Shown: in pieces, positions 13,141 to 24,719 of the stretch
Numbering within the stretch: the first letter of the stretch is position 1
Layout of the letters: every line of letters begins with the position of its first letter
Origin: Lepeophtheirus salmonis
Lineage: Eukaryota > Arthropoda > Copepoda > Siphonostomatoida > Caligidae
Length of the DNA stretch: 64,000 bases
Reading direction: 5' to 3'
NCBI RefSeq assembly: GCF_016086655.4
Contig: NC_052131.2
Coordinates: forward strand, 37,573,705-37,637,704
Position numbers and translations under genes: made by a program
Notes under the pieces: model-generated
The model's database searches: none
What the model was told of the DNA's origin: nothing
What the model saw: the letters and a program-made list of their open reading frames with translations, nothing else

Positions 13141-13719
13141 AAGAAACAAATAGTCCTTTTCCTACTATAAATCTAAGTCGAGTCTCAAATTTTTGCTCCT
13201 AATTCCAGGTCCATGGGATTTATACATTTATGTTTTTGAGTTTATTATAAAATCGCTATCAAGTCCATGTCAAATCACTAGTCTTAGCTGTCGAATCCAA
13301 GTAATGTCTCGAGTATTTGTTCGATATCAAGTTTCGTATCATAAAATATATATTTAATCCCAATGCAATACTTAATCGAGAAAATAAACAAAAATAAGAA
13401 AAATAAAAACATTTATAAAGGCGTTTCCACTTCTTTGTTGGGAAGATCTTCTTCTTTGGAGCTTTTTATGTTAGGTATTACTAGCAAATTAATATGGGTG
13501 TGTCCATTAAAAAGCAATTTTTTACGTTAAAATAGTTAAAAGGTCAAACAATGTTGATTGTATCTAGTGGTAAATATTTTATTTTTTTCAATTTTGCAAG
13601 AGTAAAATTTAAACAAAATGTTTTGTGAGGACATTTATTTGACAAAATCATATGAAAATAGTGTTTGGCACAGCCTTTTTTCAGTATGTGAGCCCTCAGC
13701 TATAATAATAGTCTCAAAA

Positions 13720-13990
13720 TGAGACTTAAATCCCGTGGAGACGTTGATTATGTACTCAGACGCGAGCCTTGTTCACTCCTTCTAGGTGGAGGCCTCTAGA
13801 GACTTACATTCATGTGAGGAGTAGCAAACACCCTCTCCTCCAGACGTACCTAGATAGGGTAACCCTAGGGATGCGTATCGGGAGAGAAGGGTGGCCATAT
13901 GTTGAGGTCCCCAAGTACGGAAAGTTGTTTTGCAGGAAGGCCTGGGTCTTAGCGGTGCAATTACTCAAAGCTCCGTCTTGAGAAAAACGA
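13720..13990. other. Locally less AT-rich island, unclassified
   Basis: Base composition rises well above the surroundings (for example CCTAGGGATGCGTATCGGGAGAG at about 13864). A 70-codon open frame spans 13769-13981 on the + strand from a TTG, and the other frames are broken. The fragment TLIMYSDASL in another frame just upstream is faintly like a retroelement motif, but not enough to name it. It is likely a transposon relic. Confidence 0.35.
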
Positions 13991-15425
13991 AGGTGTCTCT
14001 GAACTGTTCAATGCACTAGTTAGTACTTTCTTATCCAGAAGGTCGATATAAGCATCTGCATCTAGCTGCTCCTTTCTTTAAATAAAAATGGGAGGGAGAA
14101 ATGGCCTGAGCTGTCCACTGGATTTTTTGTTCAAAAACATGTCTCACTGAATTGTTTGTTTTGATTTAGTGGCTCTTCTGCTTATTCACAGATGTATCAA
14201 CTGTGAAAATTTTGCAACACTTTGCACGAAATTTTCGTTGGCTTGAAAAAATATAAAATAATCTTTCTCTTTTTAACCGTCTCTCTTGCTCTGTTTAGAG
14301 ATAAGATGCATAGTTGTCCTGATCTTTTATTTTTAAATGAAGGTTCCTTTTTTCTAACAATTCAAAATTTGAAAACTAATTAGCCCCGCATAGTGCGATG
14401 CCATGCTAAAGACAGGTGACTGTTAGACACAGGTATATGATATAGTGAGTTTGAAAGGACTTTGTAAACAATATATGAATATCCCTTCTCTAAACATGTA
14501 TCATTCATTCAGTTAGAAATTACTGTTCTACAATATAACTAATATTTTTGTGCATCTCAATTATCAACCCTTCCCATAAATGTATTTTTATAGCCCCTAA
14601 TTTCAATTTATGTGTATAAAATATATTGGGAAATATTTTGTTTCAATTTATATTGGAATTGTATTGACCTACAATATTTGAGCAAAATAAGTAATTGAAA
14701 AGTTGCGTGTTCATTTTTTCTTTCAAATTCTTCCGTTGGGATTTATTATTGAAATTATTTATTTTATTTCTTAACAAGAAAGATATATTATACATATTCA
14801 TATATATTTATATAAAAGTACTGAAAATTACCATTTTAATTTATAATGGATGTATATTCAACATCATTATGTGGAATCATATGAATATTTCACACTAAAT
14901 AAACAACAACTGATGCTTAAAATTTGAAGCATTATTCTTAATATTACTTAAGTATATTTACCAACAATAAATCATTGTTGGTAAATATCCATAGGCAGGT
15001 GCCTTGGTAAAAACCATATTTACCTATTAATACTTATGCACCCACATAAATATTTAAATAGCATTATTGTAAAAAAAAATATTATAGTTATTAAATATAT
15101 TATTTTTTTTTATACATTTAAAAAAAATATCTAACAGGGATAAGTTTGAATTTTTCCTTCAATAATTGATGTTTGTACCACGACAATCTATTTATGAATT
15201 TAAAAAACACACACAAACAATACCTTTATAGTCTCTAAACTGTATTTTTTCTTTATAAAAATCCCATCTTAAAGCAAAGATTTTTCCTCTCCAAATGCCA
15301 AAGGATCTGAAATCTCAGTGTATATACATACATACAAATGTTATATTCATATCGTTTCTTCAAAATTATAAGTAAGATACTAACTTTGGCGCGAATCACT
15401 GAAGTTTTTCAAGACATATATAACT
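13991..15425. other. No gene recognised apart from the hairpin at 14954
   Basis: AT-rich with long A and T runs. The 67-codon frame at 14695-14898 is Ile/Phe-rich and looks like chance. Confidence 0.6.
14954..14988. repeat. Perfect inverted repeat, 15-bp stem, 5-nt loop
   Basis: ATATTTACCAACAAT, loop AAATC, then ATTGTTGGTAAATAT. Every stem position pairs. The motif recurs partly just downstream (TTGGTAAA...TATTTACC, about 15004-15026), so it may be the core of a larger decayed palindrome. There is no U-tract of the kind a bacterial terminator would need, and the context is eukaryotic. Confidence 0.85.
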
Positions 15426-15429
15426 TTTC

Positions 15430-15870
15430 CCAGCCCAAAGTGCCATGGAATCAATTTGGGTTTTAAATTACGAGGTTTCATTACACTACCTTCCAATAAC
15501 TAAACAAAAAAAAATTGTTTTTCCAAGCCAGTGTCAGTGCCGAGAAAGCTACAGAGACCGTTGGTATCTCTTTCTGGACTGCTTACCACCATCCAAACCT
15601 TCATTACAACCCTATACATCCAAGAAAATATGGTTGACTTCTGAACTGCCTCTCCATTTGGCTCTCCTCAACTCCTGATCTCAGTCTCCTGTAGTTTGCA
15701 GCGACTCAGAGAAGAATGTTTTCACACCTTTAATCCAAATTTAGATTATCTCCACGCTGTATCATGACAGCCTGGTTCGTAATGTACACTACTTTCATTT
15801 GAAGAGCTGTTCATTTGTTCACCGACGTGTCGAGACTTATTATTACCTGTTTGAATAGAAAATGTACCTA
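15430..15870 (+). mobile_element. Possible decayed Tc1/mariner transposase, C-terminal half
   Basis: Broken frames contain SVSAEKATETVGISFWTAYH, LSIWLSSTPDLSLL (resembling the SPDLNPL third-aspartate motif), and a terminal FVHRRVET (like the F-RRVEA end of mariner transposases, about 15810-15840). The order fits, but the frameshifts are many. The local composition is less AT-rich than the flanks. The 77-codon frame at 15445-15678 is one piece. Confidence 0.35.
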
Positions 15871-16589
15871 TTAGTATTGAGTTTTCCTTTCTTGATGCTA
15901 TTTGAATCCTGTTTTTCGTAAATAGGGCATTCTACTACAAGTTTTGGGTCTCCACTCGATAGAACGTTCATTATTAACTTATTGAGATACAGATACCCCA
16001 TTTTCCAAGATAGAAATCTCAAAGGTCAGGTTTGAGTCTGAAGTTATGTGGCAAGGATGTAACATATATTATTCTTTCTATTTAGTAAGTTTGTGTTGAT
16101 CCTTAATATTGGACTTGAAAATCGATTCTGTTCAACGTCCCTTCTCTGTTATAGGCTCTGATAAAGTCCCCAATATTAACGTTCCCTCTACACTGTCTTA
16201 CTTTCACTAATATTATATTAAAGTAACACATTTTACTATTTAAATGGATTTAGTGAAACTTTGATTTTATTTAATGCATGAAAATAAATACCCATTACTT
16301 TTAATTTTGGCCAAATTAAAGTTTTAATTATTCTTATAAATATTGGATATGGGATGGTTGAAAGCTACTATGAAGATGTTGATGGTTGATTTCTTAAATT
16401 ACGTCACTTTGGAAAGTACAATGGAATACTTTTGCGTCCAATTATGAATTAAGACTGGACCAATTTTGGAACTGATATATCCCTGCAGTTTAACTTTTTA
16501 AATACAGGGATTTGCAAAAAAATAAAAATTCTAGAAAAATTACAATACTTATAGTATAGTCATTTATAGATCAAATCTTTTTAAAATTT

Positions 16590-17290
16590 GTAAAGTTATT
16601 GCCTGTGATCTTGTTTGCTGATGTATTCGATGTGATCTCCCCCAGCTTCAATAAGCTATGTGATACTAGACATTAATCGTGTAGCAACCTTGCTTACATG
16701 ATCATCTGGCATCATCCTGTAGTTCTTGGTGAAGATAGGTTTTAGAGAACTAACACTGCTTTAGAAGCGTTTTTTGACATGTTTTTGAAGGATGCCCCAC
16801 AGATAGATATGTTGTCTAAAATGTAAGAATATGGATTATGGCAAGGCCAGATTTCAGTTTCTATGTAAGAGAGGGCCATCATAGGTAGGAATGACTGAGA
16901 TACCTTGTAGGCATGGCATGGGCAGGTAAAAAATGTCATTTAAGAGCTTCAGGTGCTCTGTTGTATTAATATAAAGTCAACCCTAGATGAAATGTAATGG
17001 TTATGATGGAACCATCACTGGCCACAGCTTCATAAAACATTATTAGTCGGATCAAAGATTGGCATTTTGCCAATTAATTTCTGCGTCGTCCAACACAACC
17101 TTTTATCATTGACGTGCACAATTACTCTTAAAGCCCCTATTGTGATTCAAGTAGTTCAACAGGTTTGGACAACGATAACCTTTCATGGTCTTGATCTTCT
17201 TACTAAACAAAGTCACAAAGATAATTCTGCCAGTCACAGCAAAGCAACTTGTAGTGTGTCATTCAAAGTGGGAGCCAAGATATACAATTA
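16590..17290 (-). mobile_element. Decayed mariner transposase
   Basis: On the - strand, pieces in mariner order can be read across frameshifts: ITFHLGLTLY-like text (about 16980-17010), WGILQKHVKK (about 16770-16800; compare WGILQ-KA in the family), and SLKPIFTKNYRMMPDDHVSK (about 16690-16745). The end, LIEAGGDHIEYISK (about 16620-16660), is the common E-GGHIE C-terminus. No catalytic aspartate is preserved in a readable frame. The 65- and 74-codon frames here are fragments or shadows. Confidence 0.6.
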
Positions 17291-19195
17291 AGAAAAATTC
17301 CTAATTTATTCGTAAAGCCCAGTATGTGTTACTTGTAGAAGAACATTCAATGAGACTTCATTGTTTTTCTTTTTTAAGCCACGCCACGACGTTACCTTGC
17401 TAACAGAAATATACCCAATTTATTTTGTTGTCAGCCGTCGATGCGTTCGTATCACTTGATACGTAATGGCTATTTATAATGTATTCTTTTTGATAAATAA
17501 ACGCAATAATAAGTTATGCCATAATTATGCTCCATTCCCAAAAGAACAAGATTTATCCCTCGTTTCCAATGTATATATACAACTCATTCTAAAAATTGTA
17601 AAGCCATAATATGATAACTATAGTTTAGAAGTACTTAAGTGATAAATATTAGTTGGTATAATTGACTTATTTGGCTAAATACCATATGATTTTGGCCCTT
17701 CTCCCCGCTTATATTGTGAGGTAAGTTTGCGTAATACTATAAAGGTAAGGACGTGTCGAATATTTATAATTTCGCCATTGAATTTTACAATTCATTTTTT
17801 GGTATTTTTGTACAAATATCAAATTCGTTATAATTGACCTCACAGAGAGGGAATAAATATTACAAATATTGTCTAACATGAAAGATGACCTCTTTTTATG
17901 TGTCTTCATAAACGAATAATCAATAAACACACATAGTACATGTACTTAATGACACAACCATGATTCAAGTAAAGAAACAATTACAAAATCTAGGTCATGA
18001 TTATATATACAACTTATATGTGTTTATGATAATGCAGCGAATTTGACTTGACTTGATTCAGCTTTACATAATATAAATAATTGACTTTTGCTTTGCAGTG
18101 ATATTATTCTTCATGTGGGTTAAACATTTGTTATTGATGTAGATTTATTAATTTCTGAACTATCCGTTACTTTATTTTTATATACTTACACTAATATATT
18201 GCGGAGGCTTTAATCACACCCTCATCAAACTCATATTCTGCCAAGTGTTGTCACAAATCCTAAATGACTCTTGATATTCTACTTCTTTTTGACTAAAGTT
18301 ATAAAACAAAATTTGTTGTTCACCTTCTAATACATGAAAGTAATAACTGACACGGATATATAGACATGAGCATTATTAATGATGAAAATTGTTCGAATTT
18401 TGGCCATATAAAAAAAGAAACAACCAAAATCCACATGGTAATTCTGCAATTTGAAAAACGTTTTAGTAAAGAGCTATCATGCCATTTCATAAGATCAGCT
18501 ACAATCAGCTGTGGCGAGGGAGGAGAAAAAAATAAGCAAGAAAATTGGCAATTAAAAAAAGTGGTAGTACACATATAGGGTTGTAAATCCTGGGCATTTT
18601 TTTAAGGCGAGTCTTTTTGTTGTGAATTTTTATTTCTAAAATTATATTATATATATATATACATATATTGTGGAGAAAACATTTTAATATTAAGTAACAA
18701 CGTGTGAGAATGATATATCAACCATATTTGAGTTGAGTTTAATCTTCCTACCTCTAAAATATTAAATGCTTACGGCTAAACTTAGGATTTCTGAGCCATC
18801 GTTCAATCCCTTCAAAAATTGCTCACTGACCTTTTTTGGGGGAAAACTTCTAATTTTGTCCTTTTTCTGAGAAAATTGCTCATTTTTCTAATCTAGTATG
18901 AAATAAATAAAGAAAATTTGTGTTCTAATAAGAATACAAAACATCTTTTGAGGATTCTTTAGTGATACTTTTCGAGGGGAACCCCACTGGCAAAAACACT
19001 CTTTTTTATGAAAATGTACATGATGCAATCAGGGTTATGATTGCATGATCAGATATGTGAATGAGCCAGATTCCTACAACAGCCAATTACAGAAAGATCA
19101 AATCTGCTGCTAAATTGACTGTCGTATAATTCTTCTAGAATCTTACAAAAAGCAAATATACTTTTTGCACCAAATTGCGAAATTCTGATTTCCAT
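17291..19195. other. No gene recognised
   Basis: AT-rich. A TA-rich microsatellite lies at about 18645-18668. A 17.51-17.60 kb segment (TTCCCAAAAGAACA...) is weakly similar to 795-815, too weak to call a repeat. The opposing frames at 18320-18578 look like chance. Confidence 0.5.
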
Positions 19196-19199
19196 TCAT

Positions 19200-19415
19200 G
19201 CTTATAGTTTGTCGTTTAATCCGTAGTGGTGATGATGAGATTCCTCTAGGTAACAAGACTCTTGAAGAGCACACCAACTTTAAATTTACTCCAACTTTGT
19301 ATTATTGTGACGTAAGGCGGTCTTTTAGTATGTTGAAAACTACCAATACTGATCGAAAGCAAAAATTAACGAAATAAACTCTTTCTAAAATCTTGATTTG
19401 TCGATATAATATAGC
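19200..19415 (+). mobile_element. hAT transposase C-terminal (dimerisation) remnant
   Basis: An open stretch from about 19189 to 19376 includes SGDDEIPLGNKTLEEHTNF and CDVRRSFSMLKTTNTDRKQK. This matches the hAT dimerisation signature CDVERSFSMLK-IL-DRR-LT, with the key Glu replaced by Arg. After a stop at 19374, TLSKILICRYN continues the usual NL-K-L-I-YN end. Upstream stops and loss of the RNase H-like catalytic domain show it is a relic. It lies about 0.9 kb upstream of the TOGARAM1-like exon. Confidence 0.6.
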
Positions 19416-20249
19416 AAAATTTATTAATGAATTAAAAAAACAAAAACTAATTACTTTAAATTGCCACTTATAAAACTGTTTTTTTCTTTGAAAACAAATT
19501 GCTCAATTATGACATTTTATATGCTCATTTTTTAAAATTTCAGCCCACTTTGCCAAAGAAATCGCTCTAAAATCCTAAATCTACTTATTGCAACTAGTAA
19601 AATCGTAATTATATTCTAAAAACGTGATTTTAAATATAAAAAAATTCAGTTCCAAACCTATTGCAATTGTAAATTTTAAAAATAATTTTGTGTTCTATGG
19701 CTTAATTAACAATAATTAACATAGGTTTTAGCGTTATATGACCTGGATTTTGTGTATTAAAAAAATTCAGTTTTATTCGGAAATTTTGTGATCATTACTT
19801 TAAACATAAATAAAAATAGCATGGAGGTATCTGTAAAAAAAATATTAATAATAGAAGTTGGTATCCATGTTATTATTCACATTTCTTTGTGTTTTACAAA
19901 ATTCGCATACCTAGCTATTTTTGATCAATAGTGAAAAAAGTTTCTATAATTATTTTTTTTCATTAATATTTCTTTGGTTTTGTCGCGTCTTTCCGCAGAG
20001 CCTAAAAAGGGACGTTATGTTGTAATTGGCTACATACCAAATAATTATAGACCTCCATTATTATTATTACTTTTTTTTTTTGTAGAAAAGGCTAATAAAT
20101 AAAATAAAAATTGGTATGTCGTACATTAAAATCTAAGGATCTCATTTTGAATATACTTTATTCAATGTTCCCTTATGAATTGAAATATAAATGTTTTTAT
20201 ATTACAAAATAAATGATATGATTTGATTAATCTAATGTAATATATTTTT

Positions 20250-20266
20250 ATTAAAATCATTTCCAG
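20250..20266 (+). promoter_or_regulatory. Probable 3' splice site directly before the TOGARAM1-like ATG
   Basis: The sequence TTAAAATCATTTCCAG abuts the ATG at 20267. A short pyrimidine stretch followed by CAG is a normal acceptor, so an upstream exon (5'UTR or coding) is likely. I could not identify that exon or a promoter in the preceding AT-rich DNA. Confidence 0.5.
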
Positions 20267-21905
20267 ATGCTTGGACTGGGGCGTTTACCACCCCCACATT
20301 CTCCATCCGCTTCCAATATCAACGACAATAATGCTTCCAACCTATCAGGACCTATTAGATCATTTGGAAGGAGCCAAGAATCCTTAATGTCTGACACAGA
20401 GGATATTCAAGTACTCCGACAAATCCGTTTTCAATTTGAGAGAAATCAAATTTCACGCTCTGATGTGGATAAATTACAAATTTTTGAGCTTTTAAACGAT
20501 CATTTATCTCTGGGTGACTCGGATGTAAAGAACTATTCCCTCTCACTGATTCGAGACATCCTCCCACATCTCTCAGAAGATACGGACGAATGCATGAACT
20601 CTGTCATCATTAATGTGATCCCTTGTTTGAAATCCAAAAAGTCGGGTATCCGTCGACTTGCCGTTGATATCCTTGTCACATATTCTAAGCTAACGATGGA
20701 TGTTCAAGGATTTATCCGTTCTATTTTGCAGAATGGACTAGAATCCATGGATCACCGAATTTCCAAGGAAACTCTTGCACTTATCCCTTATCTTTTTACT
20801 CCAGAAAGTCTTTCCACTTTTCGAGAAAAGAATATTTATTTATTAGTTGCTGGATTGGGACGTAAATTGAAGTATGATAATATGCGTAGAGACGCCTGGA
20901 ATGTACTAAGGACAATTGGTGAGACAGTTGGGCCCCAAAGAGTAAGTATGTATATTTCCAAATTGGGTCATGAACCAAGACAGATTTATGAAAATCTATC
21001 CATGGAAAACGAGAGTCAAAATAATGACACCGCTGGTGGCGTTGTAGGGCACAAGTTAGCGAGTAAGGGTTGGTTTGAATATGGAGCTATAGATACAGGG
21101 ATACTTTCGAAACTAAAAGACGACGAAAATATTCGAATACGATTGCAAGGCGCAGATGAATTAAATAAAGCCATAAAGGCCATGAAGGATCTTAATGCAC
21201 TACTCCCACAAATGAGAGCCTTCCTTCATTTCCTTGACTCAACACTCGAAGAGGAACAAAATTTTAAAATGAATTTAATCATTCTGGAGATCTATGGCGT
21301 TATCATCGATAAACTCAAGAGCTACAAAATAAAGCCTCATCTACGAACCATTTGCTCATCCCTCATCAAACACACTTCAAATCCGAATATTGTTGTTAGA
21401 ATGGAAAACTACAGAGTCCTTAAGAAACTAATGATTACATCTAAACCCACGCATGTCATAAGTCAAGTCTTTGACCATCTCGGAGACAAACGGTCTGCTG
21501 TTCGAGAAGACATTATCAATATAATAACTTTTGCACTTCTTACGTTTCCTTCCTATGAATTCGATTTAAAGACAATTGCTGCAACCGTTGTTCCAACTCT
21601 GGTCGACCCTAAGAGACGCGTTCGACAGGCGGCTTTGGAGTGTGTAGCTGTATTAGCAGCATTTATGGGGCCATCAAAGGCTGCACCACTCATTCGTTCC
21701 ATAGAACTTTTAGAATCACATTTTGAAAAAGGAACAGGGGTTTTGCATGCTGTACAGGCGCGGCTCTCTCGAAGACAGCTTCCGCGAATCACTTCAGATG
21801 GTCTCATCGAGTACTCTGTTCATATTCCATATCCTGCCGGGAGATTTTCAGTAAACCATCAAAATAGTAAAAGCTATGGATCAGATGTGGATTGGATACT
21901 GGCTG
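20267..21905 (+). CDS. TOGARAM1: TOGARAM1-like (crescerin/CHE-12) 5' coding exon with TOG1 and TOG2, partial
   Basis: The exon encodes about 546 residues of an all-helical HEAT/TOG-repeat protein. Known role of the family: TOG domains bind tubulin and tune axonemal microtubule growth in cilia. Seen: a Ser/Pro-rich leader (about residues 1-45), a first TOG array (about 45-245), a linker, and a second TOG array (about 275-490). The signature DPKRRVRQAALECVAVLA lies near residues 447-464, and the post-TOG2 motif VQARLSRRQLPRI near 497-509; both closely match vertebrate TOGARAM1 as I remember it. The exon ends at G|GTAAGT (21905/21906), phase 1, after WILAG. The open frame continues to 21991, but that tail is intronic. 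The ATG directly follows TTTCCAG, an apparent splice acceptor, so it may be the initiator after a 5'UTR intron or an internal Met. Human TOGARAM1 also has TOG3/TOG4, which are not found here. The family call is firm; the exact orthologue (TOGARAM1 or TOGARAM2) is less certain. Confidence 0.9.
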
Positions 21906-22940
21906 GTAAGTTTAAGTATTTTATGCATACATATGTGTATATGAGTATAACACTAATATTTTCTTTAAAAAGTTTCTTAAAGGTAGATTAGCAAATACCA
22001 TGATACTCTTATTTTTAAAAATTGTGTAATCTTTCGAAAATAATTGGAGCATTGAGAAGGTTTTTTGCTTCTTATGTCATGCACAATAACTATGATTCTC
22101 ATAAATAGTTGAAAATAATAATTCCTATATTGTTGTAGTTCCTAGAAATATATTAATCTATTCATGCCAAAGCTTTCATATTTGTGTTCCAAAATAATTT
22201 TTGTTTCATGGATATATAAACTTATTTCCACATCAATGAGTGACCACTTTGAGATTAAACTATTCCTATATAGTAAATAAATGTTTAAAGTATGATTATT
22301 TTACTCCTTGAAATATTTAAGAATCTAGAATAGAGTTGAGTTTTGTCAATATTTGTTCATTAATCGCTGGGACACACTCATTCAAACCTAATGCATTATT
22401 TATATTATTGAAGTGCTTAAATGCATTTTTTTCTGTTTTATATATCATAAACGAATATGTTAACCCTCTAAGAAAGTTCATACAGTTATTACTACGATTT
22501 TTTTTTACTTTTGACAGCTGGAGACTACTTAAACATATTGCTAACACAATTTATTTTTTTCACTTTTGTCAATCACAAAGGAAATCTTATTCTCATTGGT
22601 TATGAAAAAGAATGATGCTATACAATCAAAATATCCTGCTGATAATTTCTGTAGGGACTGCTTGGTATATCTTACAAAATCTGATAGACCAGCATCTGAG
22701 AAACAAAAAGATATGTTCCAAAATCCAGAATTCAATTTTTTTAAGATCATTTGTTACTAACCTACCGACTGGTATTTGTTCCAGATTAGTACTAAAATTT
22801 GCACTCACATAAAAAAAGCATGGTTTTCTAGTCTACGCTTGATCAATAAAACATAAAAAAACTTGTTGATTATATTTGGTCGTGGTCACCTATAATCTTA
22901 TCGTACAGAGACTGTCATTGTGAATCTGGTTGGATTGCAG
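21906..22940 (+). other. Predicted intron 1 of the TOGARAM1-like gene
   Basis: It begins with GTAAGT and would end with ATTGCAG if the second exon call is right. It is AT-rich. Short open frames around 22317-22812 occur on both strands and show no family signature, so I treat them as chance. Confidence 0.35.
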
Positions 22941-23003
22941 GAATAAAAGAGTACTCCGTCTTAAACTACAGAGAGTTTATTTTAAGTGGAATAAAATCAA
23001 AAG
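22941..23003 (+). CDS. Candidate second coding exon of the TOGARAM1-like gene
   Basis: A 63-nt segment is bounded by TTGGATTGCAG and AAAAG|GTAGGC. Read in the phase left by the upstream exon (one base carried over), it is open throughout and gives G-IKEYSVLNYREFILSGIKSK-G, again ending in phase 1. The intron would be 21906-22940 (1035 nt). The position just after the DWILAG-like motif is where vertebrate homologues enter a poorly conserved linker, so sequence cannot confirm it. Splice-site quality and frame compatibility are the only support; a chance match is possible. Confidence 0.35.
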
Positions 23004-24435
23004 GTAGGCTATCTACCAAAGCAGAATGCCTGACTTTTTTTTTGTACAAAGTTTTGCCAAGTGCCAATTATTAAATAGATACAGGAGTCTTGTATACCTC
23101 GTCAAAAAGTAATATATTAAAAGATGTCTGTTGTCCTTAAACTTCTATAATAAAAAACAAATAATTATCTAGCTCTCTAACCAACCAAATGTTTAATTAA
23201 CCCGTGGATACTTGCGTCACATTTGACACTAAAGGATTCACTTGATCCGGTTATCATAATCAATTAAAAGATACAAGCTAAAAAATACACTAAAATGGCA
23301 AAATTAGGTATACAATTAGTAAAGACTCTACTCAATATGATCAACCTACTTGTCACAAATTTTTCCTGAAAATACACTTTTGGGCACCAGAACGTGGACC
23401 ATTAATTTTTGTTTATTTGGTCATTAATACAAGAAGGTTGAGGGGTTATTTTTTGACAGTCTCCTTCAGCCATCCTTTGTGTATAAACAAACTAGTGGGT
23501 GAGAAAGATGCTGAAGTTGATGTGGCGAGGATTATGAAGATTGTGAAGTGCTCCGGGAAGGGAAGTGCTGGCTTTTTAGGTGGACAAGATAAAAAATGAT
23601 GGAGAAGACATTTATAGGACAGTAGGAAAATCACAATTTATAAAGGGATGTGGAAGCTCATGTACAACTTAGAGACAAAGATCAAAGAGTAACCCAACAA
23701 ATCAATGAACCGCCTCACCAACTACTTCTCCCAGGCAGCTAAACCAATCACATTTTATACATACACAAGGACATCACACCACCTTTTGACAAAAGGCATG
23801 AATGCCAGGAGTCTTGAGAGTCCACGCATTGCTGACCAACCCTGGAGTAGCAAAGTAATACATCCTACTCTACTTTCTAAAATGTATTTATTACATATTG
23901 AAAAAGAGAATGAGGGTGATCCACAAAAAGTGTGGTTTATTCTTTACCTATATACATTATGTTTGAAGAAAGGATTACTTGCATGAGAAAATATCATTAA
24001 TTCCAATGGTCCCCCTTCCCCAAATAATGTACCATTTATAATACAATTTATTACGTGGCGAATATAATAAAAAATATAATTTGGTCCAAACCATGATCAC
24101 ATTTATGCCCGAAATTTTCTTAAAAAAAGTACCTCAACAATAAAAATTTATAGGCACTTATCAATATCCTCTACCTTAATGGGAATATTTATGCAGATAC
24201 TCACATGCCATAATTAAATATCACTTTAAAATGTATTATGATATTTTTAAAGGCACATAGGGAATATTTAATTACTTTGCACATTATTTATTAACGAATA
24301 ACTTGATGATTTTTCATTTTGAAAAACCTATTATTTTTACATTTTATGAAAGAGAGAGTGATTTCATAAGTTGACTTTAAACGATAGATATGGTTCCCTT
24401 GCGTGTAAATATGCACATAAGTTTGAATGAATGAA
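23004..24435. other. Presumed TOGARAM1-like intron; unclassified patch at 23.4-23.9 kb
   Basis: If the gene continues, this is intronic. The patch 23417-23986 is less AT-rich, with frames such as VDVARIMKIVKCSGKGSAGF (+) and VEAHVQLRDKDQRVTQQINE (+, another frame). It may be an old transposon or an undetected exon; I cannot decide. Confidence 0.35.
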
Positions 24436-24439
24436 AGTA

Positions 24440-24700
24440 ATAGTCCTTTTCCAGCTTGGGAATCAGGGCTTGGGATGGAGGAGTTGTTGCCTTTTCTACA
24501 AAAAAAAAAGGAATTTTGGTGTTTTACTAGAATTTTTTTTTCGTTATTCAATAAAATAAGACAACCAAAACATTTAATTTAAATTTTTTAAACTAATTTT
24601 TTTTTTGTGAATAGCTATGGATTTTTGAAATTTTGTTCTCAAAAAATTAACTTTTTTAATAGCTATGGAATTTTGAATATTTTTGAAAAAAACAAGCCCT
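24440..24700 (+). repeat. Dispersed repeat R2, copy 1
   Basis: It shares a layout with 41580-42030: a GC-richer head (CTTGGGATGGAGGAGTTGTTGCC), a poly-A tract, TTTTACTAGAA, then tandem units of the form TGAATAGCTATGGATTTTTGAA-TTTT...AAAAA-TTAA. Two such units lie at about 24608-24655 and 24658-24705. Confidence 0.6.
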
Positions 24701-24719
24701 CAAAAAAGTAAAATAAAGA

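Noticed and set aside
795..17600. Repeat between about 0.8 kb and 17.5 kb
   Set aside because: Only short shared words (TTCCCAAAAGAACA-like) separated by unalignable AT-rich DNA; not convincing without computation.
20355..21807. Minus-strand frames of 60-84 codons
   Set aside because: They lie antisense to the strong TOGARAM1-like exon and have no signature of their own.
21906..21991. C-terminal 28 residues of the long + frame
   Set aside because: They follow a consensus GTAAGT donor and turn into hydrophobic AT-rich text; taken as intron read-through.
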